64,000 bases of DNA from NCBI RefSeq assembly GCF_014839805.1, contig NC_051120.1, forward strand, positions 1,364,001 through 1,428,000. The letters are read 5' to 3'. Source of the stretch: Manduca sexta. Taxonomy: Eukaryota; Arthropoda; Insecta; Lepidoptera; Sphingidae. Position numbers and translations under genes: made by a program. Under the pieces are notes generated by a model that ran no database searches, was not told the origin of the DNA, and saw nothing but the letters and a program-made list of their open reading frames with translations. Shown piece after piece: positions 49,201 to 59,615 of this stretch. How positions within the stretch are numbered: position 1 is the first letter of the stretch; every line of letters starts with the position of its first letter.

Positions 49201-49590
49201 ACTTTTATTTGAATCACCTAATGCAGAAATCTTCTTTTACAATGCTATCATAGTTGGATGTTGCAAGACATTCGTAATAAAAACTCGATTCAAGATTTAA
49301 TCTTGGTGTGCAACTATTGCATATTTATGCATTTGATTTAAAAATAGCTTGAAATTAAACCTAAGGTTGGTATTTATAAGAATCATTGGTGCAAGGACAC
49401 TACTAAAAATAAATAAAGTGTCCACACCTACAGCAAGCAATACGCTTCAATTACCAGAAGTGTTTATGCCACCCACTACTAAATAACATACGGATAAAGT
49501 AGGAATGTGGGTTTTTAACAAAAAAATTGGTTACGTAACTAATAATATTCAGAAATAACTACAACCCGCCGCGTTTAGAAGTTTTTTATT

Positions 49591-49638
49591 CGAAAATACG
49601 ACTAGTTGTGTTAGTCAAGTCGTCTAGTCGTACATTCG
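49591..49638. repeat. Small hairpin downstream of the smash-like gene
   Basis: cgaaaatacgactag pairs with ctagtcgtacattcg across an 18-base loop, with two mismatches in 15. It lies about 400 bp after the distal poly(A) signal. Chance is possible. Confidence 0.4.
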
Positions 49639-50344
49639 CCAAGGTCTAAATCACATAATATAATTACAGGACATTTTTTGGGCAGGGCATACATATTATG
49701 CTATATAAAAAAAAAACATAGTAATTAATATTACATATTATATGGTCAAAATCACTTAAAAAATAACTAAACACATTTTTTTCTCCTCTAACTATGACGG
49801 GATAATTCCTTCGTTATATCAAGTAAGACAGATATGTATTAAGTTGCATAAATTATAATTTTAGCGGTATTTTCATCATAAAATTAATGAAACAATGTCC
49901 ACATTATAAAAAAAAAAATAACCAAAGTAAAGATAACGTGTAAAAATATGATGTTTAATGTTTTTCTATATGTATTATAAATTGCAAATAGATCGCTTCT
50001 AAATGTATGGTTAAATTGCTGTTTAGCAGGGGATACCGCCTTATGTAAATATAACACTGCAAGTTGCTTCCTCACTTTATCAATGATTTGCATCAAATAC
50101 TGCGTAGATATCCCGAGCGTCTAAGCAAGGAATTAATGAGGAATAGGGTCGTTGTTGCAAATTTCTAAATAACTGTGTTGATATCCTAGTAAAGTACTTA
50201 TGAATTATAATATTGCACGGGTAACCCGCACTACGTATTTATTAACGGAGCGAATGATACCTATTTATAAGTTGTAGGTAGCTAGTTATACGTAGGTTAA
50301 TAGCGATATAATGCTAAACTGATTCTGGGGCTATTTCATATTTA

Positions 50345-50520
50345 TCTTCCACTAGCCCTTGCCCGCAGCTCTGGCCGCGTGATAACGTTTTTTCCGGGAT
50401 AAAAAGCTTATAGCACTCAGGAGTATCTAATGTAGCTTCCTATTTGTAAAAGAATCTTCAAGATCGGTTCAGTGTTTCCAGAGAAAAGAAAACAAACTTA
50501 CAAACTTTTCTTTTTTATAA
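50345..50520 (-). repeat. Decayed general moth repeat (family E)
   Basis: Contains actagcccttgcccgcagc, cgttttttccgggataaaa and gatcggttcagtgtttcc, the typical reverse form. Confidence 0.45.
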
Positions 50521-50529
50521 TATTCATCA

Positions 50530-50650
50530 TTATTTCAGCCGGGAATCGTCCACTGCTGGACTTAGGCCTCCCCCATTGAGCGCCACAGGGACCGGTTCTG
50601 ACCCACCCTCATCCATTGGACTCCGGCGACCTTCACCAGGTCTTCGGTCC
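50530..50650 (-). repeat. RTE-type LINE 3' end, minus strand
   Basis: Reads atcattatttcagccggga, cgtccactgctggacttagg and cctcccccattgagcgccac, the reverse of the ttcagcagtggac-type ending, with extra repeat sequence behind it. Confidence 0.55.
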
Positions 50651-51262
50651 ATATTATAATATTAGTAGGTATAAATTATTGTAAAATGTAAAAAATAGTT
50701 TCTAAGAGAAAATCTCCGCCCCACAACTACGATTTTAAATATTCTTTGATATAAATTACGTAGATATGTTATTTCTAAGTAGTCTATATTAATTCTCTTA
50801 TAATTTTATTTCGAGAAAAAATTATCACGCCTATGGAACATAAAAACCGAAGTAGTCATTGACGACATTTACCTATATAAAAAAATTCCGCGCGGAATAG
50901 AAATGTTTGACATAGAATAAAAGCTGTAGAACAAGGATTCGGTGTATCCTTGATACATAATAGTTTATTCAGATGTTATCATCAGGAAGTAAGTCGTGTT
51001 GAACGCCTATTAATTTTCATAAACAGCGATTTACGTAAACGGTGCGATTGTACGCTTCCTTTGTTATTCTCGGCATCCTATTACGTTTCATGAACGTTTG
51101 TCATCTTCGCAGTTTACTGATCATTGATTTTTTATTGAATGTCTAATGATACAGTAAGGATTAAATTTATGCTGGATACGGACTCCAGACCATACTGGTT
51201 CGACCGTTTATACCCTGAGGTGCAAAGGGTTTGTAGCACCTAGATGTAGTCGTTATAGTATT

Positions 51263-51524
51263 ATACTGCCGTGCTAAGCACAAAAGCGGTATGTCAGAGA
51301 AACCTTATTTCGAGATAATCGAAGTTCTGTAAATATAGTTTTATGGTTTTGTATGTAAAACTGAGATAGAGAAACTTTTTTAAGGTTTTTTTAACAAGTT
51401 CTAAATAAGATACCGTTATTTAGGTAAGTTCATAGATTGGTTTTTCTTTAAGCTATCTGACGACATAAAAATCAAGATTTTGATTGTTTTTGAGATACCA
51501 CTTTTGACCTTAGCACGGCAGTAT
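51263..51524. mobile_element. MITE-like element with ~30-bp terminal inverted repeats
   Basis: The left end (51263-51292) reads atactgccgtgctaagcac, then aaaagcggtat. The right end (51495-51524) is its reverse complement with few changes (gataccacttttg, ccttagcacggcagtat). The element is 262 bp, AT-rich inside, with no coding capacity. The duplicated target site is not clear (TA or TATA-like). This fits a non-autonomous DNA transposon. Confidence 0.75.
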
Positions 51525-52117
51525 AGATAGTTGTCAAAAACTACTATTGATACAAGATCTTAATAGCAGTTTTCGTGATTCTGAAAACTGTTAGCAGTTG
51601 TGCAGGCTGATTTTATTGCAACGACGCCCATAATGGTTAAGACAACCCTACCATCTGAGTCATGTTGCTACAACATTTCATTGCGTGAAGTAATTTACTA
51701 AACAGCTCTTTTATAGTGTAGTAATTTTGCCTAGCAGAGTTTAATTTCCGAAATTCTCAAATGCCATTATATTATACCTTCGCATGCAAAAAAAATAAGA
51801 TCCTTGCAGAAGAGGTATTCAATACAAACTCGATATATATAGTCCAAAAATATTTTTAAAGGACGGTCCGAACCAACATCTTAGCTAATCAATTCAATAA
51901 GGTGCAGCGGTGACATTGTAGGCGGCGCTGAAACCAGAGATCACTAGTTTGAATTACTTATAAGTATCTAACGAGAAAACATTTAGATATGCGTCATCTA
52001 CAAAATGTTTTTTGCATTCATATTATTTTGATTTTATAGACGGAATTCACTTGACTTTACTTATAGCAATAATAGCGCTGATTGCTTGACATCAAGTAAC
52101 TCAGTGTTTTATAATAA

Positions 52118-52325
52118 TAATATCAGCCTTGTGTTGTACTATACTGTCCCACTGCTAGGGACGAGCCTCCTCTACTATCAAGAGGGATTAGGTCTTAATC
52201 CACCACGCTAGCCTAGTGCAGATTGGTAGACTTCACATACTCTAAAATTCTTAGAGAATTTCTCAGGTAGGTATGCAGGTTTCCTCACGATGTTTTCCTT
52301 CGCTGTTTCAGTCAGTCCTTTGCTT
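52118..52325 (-). repeat. Family A SINE, 5'-truncated, minus strand
   Basis: Reverse complement: ataatatcagccttgtgttg, gcctcctctactatcaagagg, attggtagacttcacatac and tttccttcgctgtttcag. The tRNA-like head is absent. It lies in intergenic DNA between the two genes. Confidence 0.75.
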
Positions 52326-52755
52326 GACTTTAAAGATAGGCCAATTACGTCACAAGTGTGTGACGTCAATTCCAATGCATCAGTCCCAGTAAACATGATC
52401 TAGATACACAACGCATTAGGACCCATTATATCGAGTAATTACTAATTCCAGTACACGTGAGCTGAGAGATCTAGATCAAGACCTAAATACCTACTCCATT
52501 GAATAATAAGTAAAGTTAATTATAGACAACTGGTTTTATCTCACGCATTTTTATGCATTGAGGTAATGTTAAATAAAAATTAAATTAGAAATTAGCACGT
52601 TCGTGGGTAGGTGTTTATAATGCAGAGAAAATAAAATGTACTTATATAACAATAATTAGTTACAATTATTTAAAAACAAAAATATTCACGTTTAGAGTTT
52701 CTAGGATCTGAATATTTATTAAAGAATAAATAATAGTAATGCATTTTTTGGTCAA

Positions 52756-52968
52756 ATGTCTAAATATTTAGACTTGGCACACGATGTTACTGACATGTGG
52801 GGTGTAGACTCTACAATTATTGTCCTGATTGTCGTTTCTGCGCATGTGTTGATACCAAAGAGCCTCGACCAACATCTTCAGCTCTCATTTGGCCGTTGGA
52901 TTAGAGGCCAGATGCAGAAGGCAGTATTGCTGGTCTCGGCACGTATTGTAAGGAGATTTCATATTTAG
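52756..52968 (+). pseudogene. Non-LTR retrotransposon ORF C-terminal fragment
   Basis: A 70-residue open frame contains VTDMWGVDSTIIVLIVVSAH, SLDQHLQLSFGRWIRGQMQK and AVLLVSARIVRRF. The order EI-x-MW, xIxPIVVxxxGxIxKSLxxxL, then QKAVLLxxARIVRRFL is the familiar tail that follows the reverse transcriptase in many insect LINE proteins. The catalytic part is absent, so this is a short dead fragment in the intergenic region. Confidence 0.6.
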
Positions 52969-54235
52969 AATCTCTTACAGCCTTTGGCATAGGTCTTGAG
53001 CTTCGCTTCATCGATGAGTCATTCATTGTTTTATATTTTTATACTTACGCATTGTTATTTTTAAGATAATTAAAAATATAAATATCTTAAAATAAAGCGA
53101 ATTATAATGAATTTTTACCTTTATTTAAACATCATACATTGCTTCTGTGGTTTCGGCAAAAGGAAATAAAAAATCTGAAACCTTATGACAAAACATCAAT
53201 CTCTGAAATAATATGTTATTACACTTTATCTTTAATTTTTGATAACTTATATATATTTATAGGTTTTTTTTGTTTACTTGTATAGACTTGTAGTGCATAA
53301 GTAATTACTTTAATTACCAAAGTCTATTAAGTATTTGTTAATTTGTAAGGATGTGCGATACAAGTTCTAACAGCGCGTATCCTAAGTTGTTGTAACATAT
53401 GTTATATTGTAACCTGTTACAATAACTACTTAGTTACTGAAGATATCTGGTATCTAAACAAATAATAATTTGCGGTTCACACATTTCTCTTCCAGCAAAG
53501 GGTACGATAATAATTTTCCTTTATTCCCGAATGAGAAACGAATAAACAACACAGGGGTCACGTTGGCTGAACGCCACTCATTGAGCGCACGTAACTTTTG
53601 TAATTGGCTCTCAAACACGTGTCGAGCGACTGATACTGTATTACTTGGAAACGAACGCTGTGAAAACTTGATAAGGTTTTTTTCATATCAATAATATACA
53701 TAGCTAACGATAAATATTTAAAGTGGAAGGATGTACCATAACTTATGATATCAGGGAGAAGTACTGGAATTTGGCAATAATTAAAAAAATGCTAAAGCCC
53801 AACCCTCATTATGTCAGCGCAGTGAACCCACTAAGCCCAAATTCTCCTATTTCAACTTGGAATAGTTCATATATGTAATATATATTTTTAAAAAATCCTG
53901 TATCAATAATAATCGTCACAGTACCTATAGGTAAAAAAACCCGAATTACATCGCGATGTTGGTACAAGTAAGCTTACAAAACTGTTGAACTAGTTGCATC
54001 TGTACCCACTATCGCGAAGTATCACGTGAGCTTGTATGTACCTATTATGTCAAAATTTCCCACAATTGCAGCTGGGTTCTTATTCTCGTAAAGTAGATAT
54101 TTAGTTTGACAGGCATATTATCTCTAAATTAAAACATTGATTAGTAAGTATTGTTTGAATTACGTTTATGTAAGTTTAGGTACGACTCAGTATGTCGTAT
54201 GTATAGCTAAATAGAATATACTGAGGTATATAAGA

Positions 54236-54345
54236 ATATATAAGAATAACGAAACGAAAAACGTCGGGAGAAAGTTAAAATTATTAAAACCGCGATTAAA
54301 TCCGAAAAATAGTTTAATTATAATAAAACTAATTTCTCGGTTTTT
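54236..54345 (+). repeat. Family D repeat, partial
   Basis: Shares aacgtcgggagaaagtt, aaccgcgattaaatccga and aaatagtttaatt with the copy at 24461. Its left half is missing. Confidence 0.4.
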
Positions 54346-54639
54346 CTCGCAGTTACGAAAAATATTTTTATTTCATTATCTAACATTTGCGTCATTATCT
54401 TGTTTATGTTTTGATTAAGCTACTTTCTAAATATATGATCTTAGTTACACTTAAGGTCGTGTTTATGTACACTTCCTGGCATTCCATCTCATATGGCGAG
54501 CCTGCCAGGATTCGAAACTTGAATGTTCTGAAACATGCCTGTTCCTAGCGTTTGACTTGGAAAGTGTCACCGGTCATAAGTCGCAAGTCGCAACCTGCGT
54601 GAGACATCCATGAGATACGTCGTCTCCTTCCATCTTCTC

Positions 54640-54770
54640 TATCTCACTCTAGTGAAAGGTTAGCGCAACCCCCTTGGCATACTTTTTACAGCCGGCCGTC
54701 TGCTAGAACATGGAATTCGAACCCAGGAGCTCCTGGTCCATGACCTGTATGCTTTCATTAAACTGAGAAG
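54640..54770 (-). repeat. Possible tRNA-like SINE relic, minus strand
   Basis: The reverse B box ggaattcgaacccaggagc is followed by tcctggtccatgacctg. Upstream text tctctatctcactctagtga is repeat-like. Similar isolated reverse B boxes occur at about 19515, 20783 and 23838. Confidence 0.3.
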
Positions 54771-55980
54771 TCAGTATCCGACGTTTATTTAGACGAAAAT
54801 GTCTACTTCGCTAGAATAAATCCCCTGATCAACTCATGGATCTGATTACACAGGCTTGTCAGTTCTGATTGATTAACAAATCGATTGGTCATGGCATGGT
54901 TACAATTGGTGACCATGGTACATCCGGTTAGCGTGCGACCGGATCATCTATTATTGCGAATTCAATGATTTGACGAAAACGTGATGGGAAGGTTAAAAAA
55001 TTGTGTGATGATGCAATCGTGTGACTCAGTATGTTTATTGTTACGCTTGCACCTCAATGGGTAGGCATAGAAAACAGCAAAGTATCTGTTCCATGTCGTG
55101 TCAAACAATTCGAACACCAAAGCAGTTACCAACGTATGTTTTTGGAGTCGTTATATTGGAAGGAGATTAAACGCATAGACTAATAAGGCAATCACAAAAA
55201 TTTGTGGTTCAGTTATTGTGTTGTCAAAGGAATCGAACTCATTAGTACTGCAGATATAAATCTTATAATAAATGCTAGACACATTAGAAAAGTATTTAGA
55301 CCGTATTATACAATAAACTATTCTCTTCTATTTACTAAAAATTTATTATCTAAATATTGGTGTAGCATTCCAGGAACAAACATTTGGTCCAAAGTCACGA
55401 ATTAAAATTCATAATAACCTTGAACATTTGACATTCGTTATTACGAAAAAGGGTTTTCTCAGAGGTCAAGATTGTTTGGCAGAGGTTCTTTTTCGAGTAA
55501 TTGGAAGTACGTGATAGACGTTACCAAATAAGAACTAGCTGCCTTAAGAATGCTTTAGACTTGACTACTAGACTTTGTTTTGTCGGTGACAAAGGAAAAC
55601 TTCGTATTTTTTGTGTACCTAATCATATTTTGTAATTTTTATGCCTCGGTGGCTTGGTTGTGTTATCTTTAGCTGAATGACTGCACCGCGTTAAAGTTTC
55701 GGGTTTAATCTCAGGTAAACGATTCCTATGTCAGGTAGAGTGATATAGAGTTCAGTACCTATTAGCTCAGGATTTGGAATTGTGGTTAGTAGTTAATATA
55801 GCTACTCGCCCCAAAATACTGGCATTTAACATAGCGTGGGACGTACGGTTATGTAGAGTGGAAAGCGAAAAAGACGGGATGTATCTAGCTATATAAATTG
55901 TTGGTAGGAAAATTTCTCAACTTGTATAAATTACCGGGAATCACCTGGCTTAATGGCATCTTTAAAAACTATGCTTTCGA

Positions 55981-56430
55981 ATGTTAATGACGTTTATTTA
56001 CGTCGCTATGTGTGCGTTATTATTATTTTCGGATGTTGCGCATGCGCATTTCGATTCGGCATTGTATTTCCAATTAAGAATTTTTATATTTCTTTATTCA
56101 CAACATAAACTTCTGATATCAAGTTGGCTCATATTATTATGGTCACACACCCCATTTGGTGTCATAGTTTTCAAGTTAAATTTGATAGTACAAACCAATA
56201 TGTTACATAGCAGTAACTACCTATCTCTTATAGATATAGCGATCGCCTGTCATCTCAAATGCAACGTACGAGCGCGCCCCATTTTTTCGCGACACGACGT
56301 CCTGATCGTTCATCAAGTGTGCAGACAACTTAACAGCAGAAGGTGTGCGCGTGGCCACAAGTGGCGCACAATAGCCGCGTCACATCAGTCGGCCGGCGTC
56401 AGTCGCGTGAGTCGCGTGTGCGCCGCCCGC
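55981..56430 (+). other. Open upstream extension of the pyrexia-like frame
   Basis: The frame stays open for 150 codons upstream of the chosen start. It begins with an ATG followed by a hydrophobic stretch (MTFIYVAMCALLLFSDVAHA) that looks like a signal peptide. Composition changes from AT-rich to GC-rich near 56260. A signal peptide ahead of ankyrin repeats makes no sense for a cytosolic N-terminus, so I think this is 5' UTR or promoter sequence that is open by chance. Confidence 0.5.
56250..56430 (+). promoter_or_regulatory. Likely 5' UTR / core promoter region of the pyrexia-like gene
   Basis: A sharp rise in GC and CpG (gtacgagcgcgccccatttt, cgcgacacgacgtcc) occurs just ahead of the coding start, with no repeats. 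No TATA box or clear initiator could be picked, so the transcription start is not fixed. Confidence 0.35.
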
Positions 56431-59352
56431 ATGCCCGCGCCTCGCCTGCTGCCCGCGCGCTGGTGGCGCCGCCGCGAGCATGAGGCGCCACGCAGCCTGC
56501 CGCACCTGCCTCATCCGCCCCACCCGCCGCGCGACATGGAGCGGCGGCCGCGGGCGTCGCGAGTGCCGAGCTCCCCCGCGCGCCAGCACCGCCCGCACCA
56601 CCCGCCGCGCGACGACGACGAGCTCGAGCGCGCCTACCCCTCCATGGGCCAGCTGGAGTACGTGCTCGCGGGCTCCTCGCCGCCCGCCGAGAGCGCGCCC
56701 AACATGTACGACAGCTTCGAGGAACCGCCGCTCGACCTAACTGCGCACATCTGCGGCGACTCGTTACGTCAGAGCGCGCATGAGCAGATGCGCGCCGTCG
56801 GCGGCCGGCTGCGACTCCTCGACGAGTTGGAGACCGGAGCCATCACGGCCGACACGGCTGCCAACACCTTCGCAACCGCTTCCGAGGCCGAAAAGAATGT
56901 ATGCTTGTTTTGGGCAGCCTTCCTTAGACTAGCAAACCTGCTACCGATACTGGTGGATGCTGGAGCGGATCCGTTGTACTTTGATGCATTAGGATTGTCA
57001 CCTCTGCACGTGGCCGCCTTCAGCGGTTCTATAGAATGCGCCAATTATCTCCTATCGTGCGGCGCCGATCCAAATTACATGGCCCGGTGTTTCGCGCCCC
57101 TCCACTGCGCGGCGTTCGGTAACTCTGTGCAAGTGGCTAATTTGCTAATTTCCCGTGGCGCTTCCGTGCACGCCGCGGTCAAGTACGTCAATTGCGAGGG
57201 TGGTCTGCTGCACTGCGCGGTACGAGCCAACTCCGTCGAGTGCCTCAAGTTGTTCATATCTCACGGAGTCGACGTGAACTTGATAGAGCCAGGCGGCACC
57301 AATGCCATTCACCTCGCCGCCGATTTGGGGATGATACAATGCCTAACTATATTGTTGGAGACGCCGGGCGCTGACGCTAATGTTAGAACACGAGTGGGGG
57401 ACCGAGAGTCGACGGCGCTGCACTTGGCGGCCGACGGAGGGTTCGTGGAATGCGTTGATTTATTACTGTCTAAAGGCGCAGACGCCAGTTTGAAGAATCA
57501 CCGCGGATTTACGGCGCTGCACCTCGCCGCGCGCTCTTCCAGTTTGGAATGCGTCGAGTCTTTACTCCGGAAAGGCAATGCGGAGCCGAACGCTATGGAC
57601 TTTGACAAAAGGACGCCGCTTCACGCAGCGATAGGGAAGTCGGACTCAGCGTGCGACATCATCGAGACGCTGATCAGTTGGGGCGCAAACGTGAACCAGA
57701 AGGACGAGTACGGGTTCACTCCGCTGCACCTGGCGGCGCTCGACGGACTCTCCGCCTGCGTGGAGACGCTCATATACCACGGAGCTGACGTCACAACCAG
57801 ATCTAAAAAAGGAAACTCCGCTCTTAATGTAATAGCTAGAAAAACGCCCGCCTCGCTCGCAATGATAACGAGGAAATTGGACTGCGCCATTACACTCCAT
57901 CACTCGCAGACGAGTAACAGGGAGGTGGAGCTCGAACTAGACTTTCGCAGCATACTACAGCACTGTTACCCTCGGGAAATCAGTTACTTGAACACCTTCG
58001 TTGATGAAGGGCAGAAAGAAGTACTTTTACATCCGCTTTGCTCCGCGTTTTTGTACATAAAATGGGAGAAAATCCGCAAATACTACGTGGCTCGGTTATT
58101 CTTAAGTTTTATATTTGTTTTATGTTTAACTTTGTATGTCTTGACGGCTTTGGCCCACAACTGTTACAACGGTAGCAAAGATATGGAGGAGACAATTCAG
58201 GAACAAGAATTATGTCAAAAACAGTCGATACTTGGGGATTTGCTACGTAAAAATCCATTTGTAATAGAAATGCAATGGTGGGTGCTAGCTGGCATAACGA
58301 TATTCGAAATATTCAGAAAGGTTTACGGCATCGCTGGCTATTCAACTGTTAAACAATACCTGATGCAATCTGAGAACATAATCGAATGGTTTGTGATTGT
58401 AAGCGTGTTTCTAATATCGTATATTTACACAAACATCACGTATGCGTGGCAGAATCACGTCGGCGCGTTCGCGGTGCTCGCCGGCTGGACGAACCTCATG
58501 ATGATGATCGGACAGCTGCCCGTGTTCGGCACCTACGTCGCCATGTACCAGAAGGTGCAGAAAGAATTCGCTAAACTCCTTATGGCATATTCCTGCATCT
58601 TAATTGGATTTACTATTAGTTTTTGCGTAATTTTTCCCGACTCGTCGTCATTCGCAAATCCTTTCATGGGCTTTATTACAGTACTAACTATGATGATTGG
58701 CGAACTAAACTTAGACCTTTTACTGAACGAACCGGACGGGAACGATCCCCCAGTCCTGTTAGAGATATCCGCACAAATCACGTACGTTTTGTTCTTAATG
58801 TTTGTCACTGTTGTACTAATGAATTTACTCGTAGGTATCGCTGTCCATGACATTCAAGGATTGAGGAAGACAGCTGGCTTATCTAAACTCGTACGCCAAA
58901 CGAAACTGATTTCATATATGGAGCTAGCTTTGTTTAATGGTTATTTACCAAAATGTTTACTTAAAATTCTACATTCTTCAGCTCTTGTCTCGCCGCAAGC
59001 ATACAGAGTTGTATTAAGCGTTAAGCCTTTAAATCCGAGCGAGAAAAGATTACCGAGAGACATAATGATGGCGGCGTACGACATCGCAAAGATGCGTAAA
59101 CAGTACGGGCATACAATATCGTCGAGCGGGTCTACGACAGGCGCATACTCTTGCTTCAAAAAGTACGAGAACAACAATGATTCGGGGTACCGAGAGTACG
59201 GGTACTCAGGACTCGGCAGCTTACACGCGAGACTTGATGAGACTTCGGAGAATGTAAGACAACTGACACAGGAAGTAAGGGAATTAAAGAAGTTAATAAG
59301 CGCCCAACAGCTAGTGATCCAGCAAGCTCTGGCAGGCGCGATGGACCGTTGA
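56431..59352 (+). CDS. pyx: Pyrexia-like TRPA channel
   Basis: A single uninterrupted frame encodes a 973-residue protein from this start. Layout: a Pro/Arg-rich, low-complexity N-terminus; about eight or nine ankyrin repeats (roughly residues 160-475, motifs such as SPLHVAAFSG, TALHLAADGG and TPLHLAALDG); six membrane segments (about 556-579, 613-635, 650-672, 678-700, 713-736, 783-806); a pore loop with TMMIGELNLD (about 753-762); and a C-terminal coiled coil (from about 931). Ankyrin repeats plus a six-segment TRP body of this type match Pyrexia. The Drosophila protein is known as a heat-activated cation channel that protects against heat stress and helps temperature entrainment of the clock; function here is inferred. 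The start is uncertain: the frame is open back to an ATG at 55981. ATG 56536 (938 residues) has a better context (G at -3, G at +4), and 56644 is a further option. Confidence 0.88.
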   Translation: MPAPRLLPARWWRRREHEAPRSLPHLPHPPHPPRDMERRPRASRVPSSPARQHRPHHPPRDDDELERAYPSMGQLEYVLAGSSPPAESAPNMYDSFEEPPLDLTAHICGDSLRQSAHEQMRAVGGRLRLLDELETGAITADTAANTFATASEAEKNVCLFWAAFLRLANLLPILVDAGADPLYFDALGLSPLHVAAFSGSIECANYLLSCGADPNYMARCFAPLHCAAFGNSVQVANLLISRGASVHAAVKYVNCEGGLLHCAVRANSVECLKLFISHGVDVNLIEPGGTNAIHLAADLGMIQCLTILLETPGADANVRTRVGDRESTALHLAADGGFVECVDLLLSKGADASLKNHRGFTALHLAARSSSLECVESLLRKGNAEPNAMDFDKRTPLHAAIGKSDSACDIIETLISWGANVNQKDEYGFTPLHLAALDGLSACVETLIYHGADVTTRSKKGNSALNVIARKTPASLAMITRKLDCAITLHHSQTSNREVELELDFRSILQHCYPREISYLNTFVDEGQKEVLLHPLCSAFLYIKWEKIRKYYVARLFLSFIFVLCLTLYVLTALAHNCYNGSKDMEETIQEQELCQKQSILGDLLRKNPFVIEMQWWVLAGITIFEIFRKVYGIAGYSTVKQYLMQSENIIEWFVIVSVFLISYIYTNITYAWQNHVGAFAVLAGWTNLMMMIGQLPVFGTYVAMYQKVQKEFAKLLMAYSCILIGFTISFCVIFPDSSSFANPFMGFITVLTMMIGELNLDLLLNEPDGNDPPVLLEISAQITYVLFLMFVTVVLMNLLVGIAVHDIQGLRKTAGLSKLVRQTKLISYMELALFNGYLPKCLLKILHSSALVSPQAYRVVLSVKPLNPSEKRLPRDIMMAAYDIAKMRKQYGHTISSSGSTTGAYSCFKKYENNNDSGYREYGYSGLGSLHARLDETSENVRQLTQEVRELKKLISAQQLVIQQALAGAMDR

Positions 59353-59609
59353 TGATATAATGGGCGGCCGAGTCATTTTATTTCAATGCCAACGGTACAC
59401 AAGTCAACAAACTACGGAGCGAATTAACGGCGCTCCGGAGCTCGGCGGTACGGCGGACCCCATTGTGCGCGTCGCGGACTTAAATTCAGAGCGTGATATT
59501 TTTTGCTTTACGGTCGATGGGAGCTAGTTAATTTCACGGGAAACAGTTGTGATTAAAAATAATTGTATTAATTTATGATTGTGATATTTGTAAGTAATTT
59601 TAATGTTAA

Positions 59610-59615
59610 AATAAA
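59610..59615 (+). terminator. Candidate poly(A) signal, pyrexia-like gene
   Basis: AATAAA lies about 260 bp after the stop (TGA 59350-59352), followed by T-rich sequence. It implies a short 3' UTR (59353 to about 59635). Confidence 0.55.

Larger units (their letters stand above)
49201..56200. other. Intergenic region between the two genes
   Basis: AT-rich. It holds the hairpin at 49591, repeat pieces at 50345-50650, the MITE at 51263, a SINE at 52118, a LINE fragment at 52756, a family D piece at 54236 and tRNA-like relics. No gene is recognised. The last few hundred bases may contain the pyrexia promoter. Confidence 0.6.

Noticed and set aside
56380..57903. Several minus- and plus-strand frames of 60-91 codons over the pyrexia-like gene
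   Set aside because: Shadows of the GC-rich ankyrin coding sequence in other frames.
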